Origin: Oscillospiraceae bacterium
Lineage (GTDB): Bacteria; Bacillota; Clostridia; Oscillospirales; Oscillospiraceae
DNA: 64,000 nucleotides
Direction: 5' to 3'
NCBI GenBank assembly: GCA_015068035.1
Contig: SVLI01000005.1
Span: 1-64,000, forward strand
The translations under genes and the position numbers were made by a program. Positions 42,989 to 54,356 of this stretch are shown here, piece after piece. Under the pieces are notes generated by a model, which ran no database searches, was not told where the DNA came from, and saw nothing but the letters and a program-made list of their open reading frames with translations. The first letter of the stretch is position 1; each line of letters opens with the position of its first letter.

Positions 42989-43546
42989 ATGGCGGAGTAT
43001 TATCTGATTTCGCAGCTTCCGTCGCTGGACGGAATCAGCGAAAATCTGCCGCTGCCGATCACCGAGGAACGCTTTGCCGAGCTGTGCGAGCGTCTGCTGG
43101 GTAAAAAGGCGCGGTCTGCGCTGGAAAAGCTCACGCTCTCGCCGCCGAAGAATCCGGAGCCGACGGGCTTTGCGCTCATCGACGCCTGGAACGAGAGCGA
43201 GCGGAATTTGCGCTTTGCCCTCGGCAAGCTGCGCGCGGAGAAGCTGAAAAAGAGCTTTGACACGGAAAACCGCGATTTCCCCACGGAATATCTCAAGGCG
43301 GCGGCCGCGGCGCTCGAGATGGAAAACCCGATGGAGGCGGAGAAGTATCTGAGCCGCTTCCGCATGGAGATTCTGGAAGCCGGCAGGCCGATGGACGCTT
43401 TTTCCGTGGATTATATTTTCTATTACGGGCTGAAGCTCAAGCTGCTTGCCCGCATCCGGCAGTTTGACCGCGCGGCCGGCGAAAAAGCATACAGAACGAT
43501 TTACAGCTCCATTTTGGATGGAGACAGGCAGGAGGCGAAACAATGA
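42989..43546 (+). CDS. DUF2764 protein of the V/A-type ATPase operon
   Basis: 185 residues, starting MAEYYLISQLPSLDGISENL, the family hallmark of DUF2764. This gene follows subunit E in the ATPase operons of Chlamydia, spirochaetes and Bacteroidetes. It is predicted mostly helical. It sits where a subunit C gene would be expected and may replace it in joining stalk to ring; that is inference. Overlaps ntpA by 4 bases. Confidence 0.82.
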   Translation: MAEYYLISQLPSLDGISENLPLPITEERFAELCERLLGKKARSALEKLTLSPPKNPEPTGFALIDAWNESERNLRFALGKLRAEKLKKSFDTENRDFPTEYLKAAAAALEMENPMEAEKYLSRFRMEILEAGRPMDAFSVDYIFYYGLKLKLLARIRQFDRAAGEKAYRTIYSSILDGDRQEAKQ

Positions 43547-45318
43547 CCGAAAATAAAGGAAAGGTAGTCAGCATAAACGGAAACCTGGTGTCGGTGGAAT
43601 TTGACGGCAATGTTTCCATGAACGAAATCTGCTTTGTCAAGGTTGGAAACACCACGCTCAAAAGCGAAGTGATCCGCATCCGGGGCAATGTTGCGCAGGT
43701 GCAGGTCTATGAAATGACGGACGGCATCAAATGCGGCGACGAAGTGGAATTCACGGGCGATATGCTCTCGGCAGATCTCGGCCCCGGTCTGCTCGGGCAG
43801 ATCTATGACGGATTGCAGAACCCGCTGCCTGTTCTGGCGGAGCAGGCGGGCTGGTTTTTGGAGAGAGGCGTTTATGCCGAGGCGCTTGACGGCGAAAAGA
43901 AATGGGCCTTCACGCCGACCGCGCGCGTGGGCGATGCTGTCCGCGCGGGCGAATATATCGGCACGGTGCCCGAAGGGCCGTTCACGCATAAGATTTTTGT
44001 GCCCTTTTATCTGCTTGGAAACTATACGGTCAAATCCATCGTCGAGGCGGGCGAATATACCGTGAAGGAAACGGTCGCGGTTTTGAGCGACGAGCGCGGC
44101 AGGGAAGTGCCGGTTTCCATGTCCTTCAAGTGGCCCGTCAAGCGCGCGATTAACTGTTACAGCGAGCGCCTCGCGCCCGTGGAGACGATGGAAACCAAGG
44201 TCCGCGTGATCGACTCGTTCTTCCCCGTGGCCAAGGGCGGAACCTATTGCATCCCCGGCCCCTTCGGCGCGGGCAAAACGGTTTTGCAGCACACAACGAG
44301 TAAGTATGCGGATGTGGACATCGTCATCATCGCCGCCTGCGGCGAGCGTGCCGGCGAAGTTGTCGAAACGCTCACGGAGTTCCCCGAGCTGACCGACCCA
44401 AAAACCGGCCGCTCCCTCATGGAGCAGACGGTGATCATCTGCAACACCTCCTCCATGCCGGTTGCCTCCCGTGAAGCCTCGGTTTACACGGCGGTGACGC
44501 TGGCGGAGTATTACCGGCAGATGGGCCTTCACGTGCTCCTGCTGGCGGACTCCACCTCCCGCTGGGCGCAGGCGATGCGCGAGATGTCGGGCAGACTGGA
44601 GGAAATCCCCGGCGAAGAGGCCTTCCCGGCCTATCTGGAATCCTATATCGCGGCGTTTTATGAGCGCGCGGGCTACGTCCGCCTGCCGGACGGCAGCACC
44701 GGCTCCGTCACCATCGGCGGCACGGTGTCTCCCGCGGGCGGCAACTTTGAAGAGCCGGTCACGCAGGCGACGCTGAAGGTCGTCGGCGCGTTCCACGGCC
44801 TTTCCCGTGACCGTTCCGACGCGAGAAAATATCCCGCCATCGACCCGCTGATCTCCTGGTCGAAATATGGCAGCGTCATCGACGCCGACAAGCAGAGCTT
44901 CTGCAAGAGCATTCTGCAGTACGGCGATGAGATCGGCTCGATGATGAAGGTCGTCGGCGAAGAGGGCACCGCCCTTACGGACTATATCACCTATCTGAAG
45001 GCCGAAATGCTCGATGCCGTCTATCTGCAGCAGAACTCCTTTGACCTCGTGGACGCCAACTGCGCCACCGCGCGGCAGCGTTATGTGACGGATAAGCTGG
45101 TCAATATTCTCGGCAGCAATTATGCGCTGGACAGCAAGGATGACGCGCGCGGCTTCTTTAACCGCCTGCGGCAAAAGTTTATCGACTGGAACTATGTCGA
45201 GTTTGAGAGCGAGGCCTTCCGGAAGCTCGAGCGCGAGATCGACGAGATCTATGAAAAGGGCGAGGGCAAGCTTTCCAGCATCGCGGAAAAACTGTTGAAG
45301 GAGGGTGAATGCGCGTGA
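43543..45318 (+). CDS. ntpA: V/A-type ATPase catalytic subunit A
   Basis: 591 residues. Walker A is GPFGAGKT (residues 239-246), preceded by the non-homologous insert that marks A subunits (about 110-200). [41 protein letters not shown] and the catalytic Glu in GERAGE follow. It hydrolyses or makes ATP at the A/B interface. Sequence resembles the Chlamydia/spirochaete form by memory. It overlaps ntpB at its 3' end. Confidence 0.94.
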   Translation: MTENKGKVVSINGNLVSVEFDGNVSMNEICFVKVGNTTLKSEVIRIRGNVAQVQVYEMTDGIKCGDEVEFTGDMLSADLGPGLLGQIYDGLQNPLPVLAEQAGWFLERGVYAEALDGEKKWAFTPTARVGDAVRAGEYIGTVPEGPFTHKIFVPFYLLGNYTVKSIVEAGEYTVKETVAVLSDERGREVPVSMSFKWPVKRAINCYSERLAPVETMETKVRVIDSFFPVAKGGTYCIPGPFGAGKTVLQHTTSKYADVDIVIIAACGERAGEVVETLTEFPELTDPKTGRSLMEQTVIICNTSSMPVASREASVYTAVTLAEYYRQMGLHVLLLADSTSRWAQAMREMSGRLEEIPGEEAFPAYLESYIAAFYERAGYVRLPDGSTGSVTIGGTVSPAGGNFEEPVTQATLKVVGAFHGLSRDRSDARKYPAIDPLISWSKYGSVIDADKQSFCKSILQYGDEIGSMMKVVGEEGTALTDYITYLKAEMLDAVYLQQNSFDLVDANCATARQRYVTDKLVNILGSNYALDSKDDARGFFNRLRQKFIDWNYVEFESEAFRKLEREIDEIYEKGEGKLSSIAEKLLKEGECA

Positions 45319-46610
45319 ATAAAGTGTATAACCGCATCGAATCCATCATCGGCAACGTCATCACCGTCCGGGCGAGCGGCGTTGCGTATAAGGAGCTGGC
45401 GCAGATCAGCACGCGCTTCGGCAAATCGCTGGCGCAGGTCAATAAGATTGACGGCGACATCGTGTCGCTGCAGGTTTTTGCCGGCGGACAGGGCATTTCC
45501 ACGGGCGACGAAGTGCGCTTTCTCGGCCACGAGATGCGCGTGTCCTTCAGCGAGGATCTTCTCGGGCGCATCTTCAACGGCTCCGGCGAGCCGAGAGATA
45601 AGGGCCCGGCGCTGACGGAGAACATGAAAGCGATCGGCGGCCCCTCCGTCAACCCGACGCGGCGCATTCTTGCAAACCGCATGATGCGCACGAATATCCC
45701 CATGATTGATGTGTTCAACACCCTGGTTGTTTCGCAGAAGCTGCCCATTTTCTCCATCTCGGGCGAGCCGTATAACCAGCTTCTTGCCCGCATCGCCATG
45801 CAGGCGGAGGCGGACGTGATCGTCCTCGGCGGCATGGGCCTGAAATATGACGATTTTCTGTACTTTAAGGATGCGCTCTCCAAGGGCGGCGCGCTGAGCA
45901 AAACCGTGATGTTCATCCACACGGCAGCCGACCCCACCGTGGAGTGCATGATGATTCCCGATATGGTGCTGGCGGTGGCGGAGCAGTTCGCCCTGCAGAA
46001 TAAGGACGTTTTGGTGCTGCTCACCGACATGACCAACTTTGCCGACGCCATGAAGGAAATCGCCATCACGCAGGAACAGGTGCCCTCCAACCGCGGCTAT
46101 CCGGGCGATCTGTATTCCCAGCTTGCCTCCCGTTACGAAAAGGCGGTTGACTTTGCCGATTCCGGCTCTGTCACTGTTCTGGCGGTCACCACCATGCCGG
46201 GTGACGACGTTACCCACCCGGTGCCCGACAACACCGGCTACATCACCGAGGGGCAGTATTACCTCAAGGGCGGGCGCATCGAGCCCTTCGGCTCGCTCTC
46301 CCGTCTCAAGCAGAACGTCAACAACAAAACGAGAAAAGACCACCGCACGCTCATGGACGCCATGATCCGGCTGTATTCCTCCTATAACGAAACGTTGGAA
46401 AAGAAAAACATGGGCTTTTCCATGAGCCGTTGGGACGAAAAACTGCTCAAATACGGCGCGCTTTTCGAAGATAAGCTCATGAGCCTGTCCGTCAACCTTC
46501 CGCTGGAGGCGGCGCTTGACCTGGGCTGGGAGATTTTGGCGGATTGCTTCGAGAAGGACGAAACCGGCATCAAGTCAGACCTCACGGACGAATTCTGGCC
46601 GAAGAACTAA
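45309..46610 (+). CDS. ntpB: V/A-type ATPase subunit B
   Basis: 433 residues, the non-catalytic ring subunit. [15 protein letters not shown] at the start, [34 protein letters not shown], then [13 protein letters not shown] and [20 protein letters not shown], all diagnostic. The P-loop is replaced, as expected for B. AGGAGG at 45299-45304 serves either ATG 45309 or GTG 45315; the second gives MNKVYNR, the more usual start. Confidence 0.94.
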   Translation: MRVNKVYNRIESIIGNVITVRASGVAYKELAQISTRFGKSLAQVNKIDGDIVSLQVFAGGQGISTGDEVRFLGHEMRVSFSEDLLGRIFNGSGEPRDKGPALTENMKAIGGPSVNPTRRILANRMMRTNIPMIDVFNTLVVSQKLPIFSISGEPYNQLLARIAMQAEADVIVLGGMGLKYDDFLYFKDALSKGGALSKTVMFIHTAADPTVECMMIPDMVLAVAEQFALQNKDVLVLLTDMTNFADAMKEIAITQEQVPSNRGYPGDLYSQLASRYEKAVDFADSGSVTVLAVTTMPGDDVTHPVPDNTGYITEGQYYLKGGRIEPFGSLSRLKQNVNNKTRKDHRTLMDAMIRLYSSYNETLEKKNMGFSMSRWDEKLLKYGALFEDKLMSLSVNLPLEAALDLGWEILADCFEKDETGIKSDLTDEFWPKN

Positions 46611-46625
46611 GGGGGGTCTGCAGTT

Positions 46626-47258
46626 TTGGCAAAAATCAAGCTAACCAAAAATGAGTTAAAGGTACAGAAAGATGCGCTGAAAATGTACCAAAGATATTTG
46701 CCTACTCTGACACTGAAAAAGCAGCAGCTCCAAACGGAAATCCGCACGATTGAAGCCAAGGCCAAAGCCGTTCGGAAAGAGCGGGAAGCGCTGGAACTCG
46801 GTTTTCGGGACTGGATTGCCGTGTTCAGCGAGGAGGGCGCCTTCCCCGCGGGCATCATCACGGTAAGCAATATCCGCAAAGGAAGAGGCAATATCGCCGG
46901 CGTGGATATTCCCGTGTTCGAGGGCGCGGATTTTGCCCGGAGCGACTATGATCTGTATGAAACCCCGCTGTGGGTGGATCTCGCCGCGAACCATATGGAA
47001 CAGGCGATGTCGCTCGATCTGCAGGCGGAAGTGTTGGACGAGCAGGTTCGGCTTTTGCAGAAGGAGCTTCTCTCCACCTCGCAAAGAGTCAATCTGTTTG
47101 AGAAGGTAAAAATCCCCGAAACGGAAGAAAATATCCGGAAAATCTCCATTTATATGGCGGACCAGCAGGTCAGCGCCGTGGTTCGCTCCAAAATCTCGAA
47201 ACGCAAGCTGGACCTTCGCAATGCTGCGGCTTCCGAAAAGGAGGTTTATGCATTATGA
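46626..47258 (+). CDS. ntpD: V/A-type ATPase subunit D
   Basis: 210 residues from a TTG start (46626) after GGGGGG. A central-shaft coiled coil: the N-terminal helix KIKLTKNELKVQKDALKMYQ and the C-terminal helix around RVNLFEKVKIPETEENIRKI pair as an antiparallel coil that turns within the A3B3 ring. The last residues overlap the ntpI start. No subunit F gene is present, as in the Chlamydia-type operon. Confidence 0.9.
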   Translation: MAKIKLTKNELKVQKDALKMYQRYLPTLTLKKQQLQTEIRTIEAKAKAVRKEREALELGFRDWIAVFSEEGAFPAGIITVSNIRKGRGNIAGVDIPVFEGADFARSDYDLYETPLWVDLAANHMEQAMSLDLQAEVLDEQVRLLQKELLSTSQRVNLFEKVKIPETEENIRKISIYMADQQVSAVVRSKISKRKLDLRNAAASEKEVYAL

Positions 47259-49168
47259 TTGTGCCGATGAAAAAAGTTTCCCTCATCATCCGGGGGGAGA
47301 AAAAGACCGAAACCCTCAAAACGCTGCGCAAGCTGGGAATCGTCCATGTTGAGATCAGCGAGGGTTCGGGAGAAAAGCTTGCCGCGCTCCGGGAGGAAGT
47401 TGCGCTGCTGGAAAGCGCGGTTTTCCTCATCGGAAAGAAGAAAAAGGCAAAGCAGGAGGCGCTGTCTGTTTCTGAAGCGCAGGCTCTTGCAGAGCGGGTG
47501 CATGCGCTGGACGCGGAGAGAAAGCGGCATATCGCGGAAAAAGCCGCGTTGAACGCCGAGCTTGAGCGCGTGAAAAGCTGGGGCGACTTGGATCCCCGCG
47601 GCATCCTCAATCTGCAGGCAAAGGGGCTGGACCTGTCGCTTTACGAGATGCCCAAGTCCGAATACGATCAGCTTGGCGAGGATGTGAAAACCCTCCGGCT
47701 CGAGGGGAACAAATCCACCGTTAAGTTCATGCTGCTGCTGCCCGCCTCCGCGGAGGGGGACGAAGTGCGCGCCGCGCTGCGCGGCTACCGCCTGAAGCTG
47801 CCGCAGGAATCCACGGCGGAGATGCGCCGGCGCATCGAGGAGCTGGAAGCGCAGCTTGTTTCGGCGGAGGAGGAGATCGCCTCCCACGTCTGCCATATTG
47901 ACAGCCTCAAGGCCGCCGCCGGCGCCATCGAAAAGGAAATCGAGTTTGAAACCTACGCCACGGGTATGGCGGATGAAGATCTGGCGTCCGAGGGTGGGAA
48001 GCCCGTTTCCGTCGCCTGCTTCACAGGCTATATCGCCGCGGAAAATGTGGACAGACTCAAGAAAACGGCCTCCGCGCACGCCTGGGGTCTGCTCGTGGAA
48101 GAGCCGGATGAAGAGGATAACGTGCCCACCGAGCTGCGCAACAACAAGTTCGTCAGCCTCATTTATCCGCTCACCGACTTTTTGGGCACCGTTCCCGGCT
48201 ATTTTGAGTATGACATCTCCGGCTGGTTTCTGGGCTTCATCCTCATCTTCTTCGGCATCATTTTCGGCGACGGAGGCTACGGCCTGCTGATCTGCGCCAT
48301 TGCTTTGGCGCTGATGGGCAAAGCGCGGATGGAAAAGAAAGCCATTTCGCCCGCGTTCCTGCTCGCCGGACTGTTCGGCCTGTCCACAATTTTGTGGGGC
48401 ACGCTCACCTGCACATGGTTCGGCATCCCGGCCGCGCAGCTGCCGAAGTGGCTGCAGAGCCTGTCGATCCCCGTGATCTCCAACGTCTATGCGGACAAAA
48501 TCTGGTATCCGTTCTGGACGAAGGGTGCAGTCGGACTCACCACGGCGCAGAATTTGCAGATTTTCTGCTTCACGCTTGCGCTGGTGCAGCTTGGCGTGGC
48601 GCATATTATGGGCGCGGTGCGCAACAGGCGCTCGGTGAAGCTGCTGGGCGATGTCGGTTCGCTGCTGCAGCTTGTGGGCATCTACTATCTGGTGCTGAGT
48701 CTTGTCGTCAATGCCGAGGTGTTCAGCTTTGGCCTTGTGATCGGCGCCGTGCCCGTTGGGAAGGTGGCAATCGCGCTGATCGCCGTGGGCTTCGTACTCA
48801 GCTTCGTGTTTTCAAACTATGCGGGAAGCATTTTCAAATCCATCCTCGCAAGCGTGAAAAACATCGTGTCCGTCCTGCTTGGCGTGGTCAATGTCTTTTC
48901 CGACATCGTTTCGTACATCCGGCTTTGGGCGGTGGGCCTTGCGGGCGCTGCGATTGCAGCCACCGTCAACGAGCTGGCAGGCCCCTTGTTTGGCAAGTTC
49001 CTGTTTATGATTCTTGCCATCGTGCTTTTGGTGTTTGGCCACGGCCTGAACATGATCCTGAATATCCTTTCGGTGATCGTGCACGGCATCCGCCTGAACA
49101 CGCTGGAGTTCTCCTCGCATCTGGATATGTCGTGGAGCGGCCATAAGTTTAAGCCTTTCAAAGAATAA
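47255..49168 (+). CDS. ntpI: V/A-type ATPase subunit I (a-subunit)
   Basis: 637 residues. The N-terminal cytoplasmic half (about 1-320) is a coiled-coil dumbbell beginning MIVPMKKVSLIIRGEKKTET. The C-terminal half has about eight membrane helices. SDIVSYIRLWAVGLAGAAIA contains the Arg needed for ion passage against the rotor carboxylate, and FGHGLNMILNILSVIVHGIR follows, both diagnostic for the a-subunit. Confidence 0.92.
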   Translation: MIVPMKKVSLIIRGEKKTETLKTLRKLGIVHVEISEGSGEKLAALREEVALLESAVFLIGKKKKAKQEALSVSEAQALAERVHALDAERKRHIAEKAALNAELERVKSWGDLDPRGILNLQAKGLDLSLYEMPKSEYDQLGEDVKTLRLEGNKSTVKFMLLLPASAEGDEVRAALRGYRLKLPQESTAEMRRRIEELEAQLVSAEEEIASHVCHIDSLKAAAGAIEKEIEFETYATGMADEDLASEGGKPVSVACFTGYIAAENVDRLKKTASAHAWGLLVEEPDEEDNVPTELRNNKFVSLIYPLTDFLGTVPGYFEYDISGWFLGFILIFFGIIFGDGGYGLLICAIALALMGKARMEKKAISPAFLLAGLFGLSTILWGTLTCTWFGIPAAQLPKWLQSLSIPVISNVYADKIWYPFWTKGAVGLTTAQNLQIFCFTLALVQLGVAHIMGAVRNRRSVKLLGDVGSLLQLVGIYYLVLSLVVNAEVFSFGLVIGAVPVGKVAIALIAVGFVLSFVFSNYAGSIFKSILASVKNIVSVLLGVVNVFSDIVSYIRLWAVGLAGAAIAATVNELAGPLFGKFLFMILAIVLLVFGHGLNMILNILSVIVHGIRLNTLEFSSHLDMSWSGHKFKPFKE

Positions 49169-49196
49169 ACATTTTGATTATAAAAGGAGAATCATT

Positions 49197-49622
49197 ATGA
49201 ATTTGGGTATGTTAGCAACCGCGTTGGCGATGGGTATCGCCGCAATCGGCTCGGCAATCGGCATCGGTATTGCAGGTCAGGCCGCCATCGGCGCCTGGAA
49301 GAAGTGCTACCTGAGCAATAAAGCCGCCCCCTTCATCCTCAGCGTTTTCGCCGGCGCGCCCCTGACGCAGACCATTTACGGCTTCCTGCTCATGCAGCAG
49401 ATGCGCTCCTCCACCGCCGACCCCGGCTTCCTGCTCGGCCTCGGCCTCGCCTCCAGCCTGGCCATGGCCTTCTCCGCAGTCTTCCAGGGCAAGGCCGGCG
49501 CCGCCGGCGCGGACGCGCTGGCCGAGAGCGGAAAGGGCTTCTCGCAGTACATCACGGTTGTCGGCCTTTGCGAAACCGTCGCGCTGTTCGCGCTCGTTTT
49601 CAGCATGGTGGCGCTGGGCTAA
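49197..49622 (+). CDS. ntpK: V/A-type ATPase rotor subunit K
   Basis: 141 residues with four membrane helices, a doubled hairpin. The ion carboxylate is Glu126 in VVGLCETVALF; the first hairpin has none. Thr57-Gln58 in APLTQTIYGF and Gln97 in FQGKAGAAG correspond to the Na+ ligands Thr64, Gln65 and Gln110 of Enterococcus NtpK, and the Gln97-Glu126 spacing (29) equals Gln110-Glu139. A Na+-translocating ring is therefore likely. AAAGGAG sets the start. Last gene of the operon. Confidence 0.92.
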   Translation: MNLGMLATALAMGIAAIGSAIGIGIAGQAAIGAWKKCYLSNKAAPFILSVFAGAPLTQTIYGFLLMQQMRSSTADPGFLLGLGLASSLAMAFSAVFQGKAGAAGADALAESGKGFSQYITVVGLCETVALFALVFSMVALG

Positions 49623-49637
49623 GTCCCGTAAAAAACA

Positions 49638-49735
49638 AAAAATCCCCGCCTTGCGGGGTATACCTCCGCGCGGGGGCGTGAGTCCCTGCGCGAAAGAGCA
49701 AAAGGGCGGACGCATTTTGCGTCCGCCCTTTTTGC
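49638..49735 (+). terminator. Two terminator hairpins after ntpK
   Basis: ATCCCCGC/GCGGGGTAT (49642-49661) is weak. AAAGGGCGGACGCA/TGCGTCCGCCCTTT (49701-49732) is perfect and followed by TTGC. The second could also end nagZ transcripts coming from the other side. The rest of 49736-49926 holds an A' repeat (49792-49842, second hairpin GTCGGCGTTAGCCGAC). Confidence 0.75.
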
Positions 49736-49926
49736 TGCGCGCTGCAATGGGGGAGAGGTCTTGCGCTGCACCGGAGCCTCGCACCATCTCCCTTGGCTCT
49801 CCCTCTGGGAGAGCTGTCGGCGTTAGCCGACTGAGAGGGCAACTCCGCAGCCGGATTCCCATCCGCAGAGAGAGGCAGCCGGGCGCCTCGCTTTCCCGCA
49901 TGTGCGGAATTTCTGCTTTCGGCGGT

Positions 49927-51117
49927 TTATTCCGCCTCGATCAGTCCGCGCGCGAGCTTCCATTCCAAAATGCGCTTTACGCTCTCGTCGATGCGTGCGG
50001 GGTCGGCGCGCTCTAAAATCAGCGCGGCCGCGGCAGAAGCATTCTCCGGCAGAAGCAGCAGGTCGCAGCCCGCCTCCAGCGCCAGCAGCGCCGCCTCGTC
50101 GCCGTAGGTCTGCGTGATCGCGCCCATGGAGAGCGCATCCGTCACGATCAGCCCCGAAAAGCCGAGTTCCTCGCGCAGCAAGTCCGTCACGACTGCTTCG
50201 GAGAGCGTCGCGGGCCTCTCCGCGTCCAGCGCGGGCAGCGTGATGTGCGCCACCATCACCAGTTCCGCGCCCGCCTCGATGCCCGCGATAAAGGGGAGCA
50301 TTTCGCATTCCATCAGCTCGGGGAGCGTCTTGTAGGCGTAGGCCGCGCCGTTGTGCGAATCCTCCTGCGTGTCGCCGTGGCCGGGGAAGTGCTTGAGCGT
50401 TGCGCTCACGCCGCCAAGATGGAAACCCTCCACCGCCGCGGCGACAAGCTCGGCCGCCTGCTGCGGATCGTCGCTGTAAGCGCGCGCACCGATGACGGTG
50501 TTGGCCGGATTCGTCCATACGTCCGCCACGGGCGCGAAATCAACGTTGAAGCCCAGCGAAGCGAGCCCCTCGGCGAGCGCGCGCGCGTTTTCGCGCGCCC
50601 TGTCCGTGCCCTCGGCGCGGTAATGGAACATGGAGTTTAGCGTCGTCATGCCCAGCGCGGGGCCGACGCGCGCGACCGTGCCGCCCTCCTCGTCCACGGA
50701 AACCAGCAGCGGAATCTCGGAAAGTGCCTGCAGATCCGCGATCAGCGCGAGCGTCTGCGCCTCGCTCTCCAGATTCGTGGAATCGAGAATGATGCCGCCC
50801 GCGGGCAGAATCTCCGCAACGCCCTGAGCGTCCGTGAGGAGCGTTCCCGTTTCGGTCAGCTGGCTGGGGTGCAGGATGAACAGCTGCCATACCTTTTCCT
50901 CCGCCGTCATCCCGGCGAGCAGCTGCTCGGCAGGGGAGGGCGTCGGCGTCGGCTCGGGCGTCGGCATGGGCGTCGGCGTGGGGGAGACAAGCTCCGGTGC
51001 CGGCGTGTCGCCACCCGGCGCCGGGGTCGCGCCGCCGGGATTGCCTCCCGCGCAGGCGCACAGCAGCGCAGCAGTCAGCAGCAGCGCGACTGCTGCCAAA
51101 AGTCGTCTTATTTTCAT
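49927..51117 (-). CDS. nagZ: Glycoside hydrolase family 3 beta-N-acetylhexosaminidase, lipoprotein
   Basis: 396 residues. Signal peptide MKIRRLLAAVALLLTAALLC with lipobox ending L-C-A-C, then a Pro/Thr-rich spacer (about residues 22-65, PTPTPMPTPEPTPTPSP), then a GH3 barrel. VSVDEEGGTVARVG, KHFPGHGDTQEDSH (His of the acid/base loop) and GFSGLIVTDALSMGAI (Asp nucleophile) are complete. It would remove GlcNAc from cell-wall fragments outside the membrane, unlike the cytoplasmic NagZ of Gram-negatives. GGGAGG precedes the ATG. Confidence 0.92.
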   Translation of the reverse strand: MKIRRLLAAVALLLTAALLCACAGGNPGGATPAPGGDTPAPELVSPTPTPMPTPEPTPTPSPAEQLLAGMTAEEKVWQLFILHPSQLTETGTLLTDAQGVAEILPAGGIILDSTNLESEAQTLALIADLQALSEIPLLVSVDEEGGTVARVGPALGMTTLNSMFHYRAEGTDRARENARALAEGLASLGFNVDFAPVADVWTNPANTVIGARAYSDDPQQAAELVAAAVEGFHLGGVSATLKHFPGHGDTQEDSHNGAAYAYKTLPELMECEMLPFIAGIEAGAELVMVAHITLPALDAERPATLSEAVVTDLLREELGFSGLIVTDALSMGAITQTYGDEAALLALEAGCDLLLLPENASAAAALILERADPARIDESVKRILEWKLARGLIEAE

Positions 51118-51230
51118 CGGGATTTTCCTCCCTGTTTTTCGTCTGCGCTTAGTATACCATAAATTTGCATCGAAATCCACACAGCCGATGCAAACGCACG
51201 TATGTACCGCTCGCCGCGACTTTGCTCCCC

Positions 51231-51510
51231 TTGGCTCTCCCTATGGGAGAGCTGTCAGCGAAGCTGACGGAGAGTCGGTGCGTTAAGAAAATGTGCCGGT
51301 GGCACATTTTTAGCAGCCGACCGTAGCGGCTGTGCCGCGAGGAGGGAAGTCGGTAAGTGCCCCCCCGCCGCAAATCCCACAGCCCTCTCAGTCGCCTGGC
51401 GGCGCCACCCTCCGGGCCGGGTCGCAATCATAGATTGCTCCCCGCTTTGGCTACAAACATGCCACCGGCATGTTTGCTTAACGCGTCGCGCCCCCAGAGG
51501 GGGAGCCAAG
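51231..51510. repeat. A' unit with family C copy 6, and a nested variant C
   Basis: 51231-51274 is an A' unit cut off at GGAGAG, where family C copy 6 (51275-51355) begins. At 51380-51510 (minus) the two halves of another A' unit (GGGGGAGCC... and GCCCTCTCAG...) are separated by a C-like unit with hairpin AAACATGCC/GGCATGTTT (51454-51475). No gene is seen from 51118 to 51570. Confidence 0.7.
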
Positions 51511-51574
51511 ATGGAGCTTGATGCGAATCTGCAAAAGGGAAAGCCAAGGGACGCGATAGCAACGTCAGACACGC

Positions 51575-51618
51575 AAAAAAATCCCCGTCCGATCTTCCGA
51601 ACGGACGGGGATTTGCTT
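51575..51618 (-). terminator. Terminator after hppA
   Basis: AAATCCCCGTCCG / CGGACGGGGATTT with A and T runs on the outside. Confidence 0.9.
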
Positions 51619-51643
51619 AAATCACTTTTGGATCAGCCGCAGC

Positions 51644-53656
<2,013 letters not shown>

Positions 53657-53924
53657 TTGCGATTCACTCCTCAATTTTTTTCGATGATATGGAATAACCG
53701 AGCCGCGCCTGCGTGTTTGCGCAAGGCACAGTCCAATAACTAATACTATACTATAAGCTGGAAAAAAGCAAATAGAAAAGCGAAAAAAAGAGAGAATTTT
53801 TCCGAAGAAATGCCGCCGTTTGGGAAAGACTGCACAAAGCGCGCGGGCTTGTTTTCTTGCGCGGACGTATGTTCGCGACCAGCGGACAAATTTCCCGCCC
53901 ACCAAAGCCCTGCCGAAGCACAAA

Positions 53925-54245
53925 AAGCCTCTCGCCCGCCCATCCACGCCCGCGGCGATGCGGCTCATCTTGCCCACTGCTTCGCAGTAGCGGCGGCTAC
54001 GAAGTCCGCCGCGAACCTATCGCGCGAATGCGCGCGCAACCACAGAGCGAAGCGATAATTTTTTAATCCTGCGCCCGCAGGCGCGTTTTCTCTTTCCCCT
54101 GTTTCTCTTTTTCAAAAAGAGAAATGGGGCCGCCGGAGGCACGGTGCCTCCTCCGCCGAGTTGGACGGCTCTGCTGCGGGTGCGAACTCTGCGAGGCTCT
54201 GTGCACCGCCGTGACTGCGCGCGTAGAGGGAGTTTTTGCCGCACC
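53925..54245 (-). repeat. Family B copy 7
   Basis: Minus-strand family B with the CTCTTTTT/AAAAAGAG hairpin at 54097-54128. A/T-rich DNA from 53657 to 53810 probably carries the hppA promoter (TATAGT-type repeats near 53740), which I could not fix precisely. Confidence 0.7.
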
Positions 54246-54356
54246 CCCGCCGCGCAAATCTCTCCCTCTCCCGCGCAGATTCCGGGGCGAACCCCTTTTA
54301 TTTTCCGGCAGCCTATGTTATAATATTGTGATTCTGAACGAATTTGGGAGAGCGCT

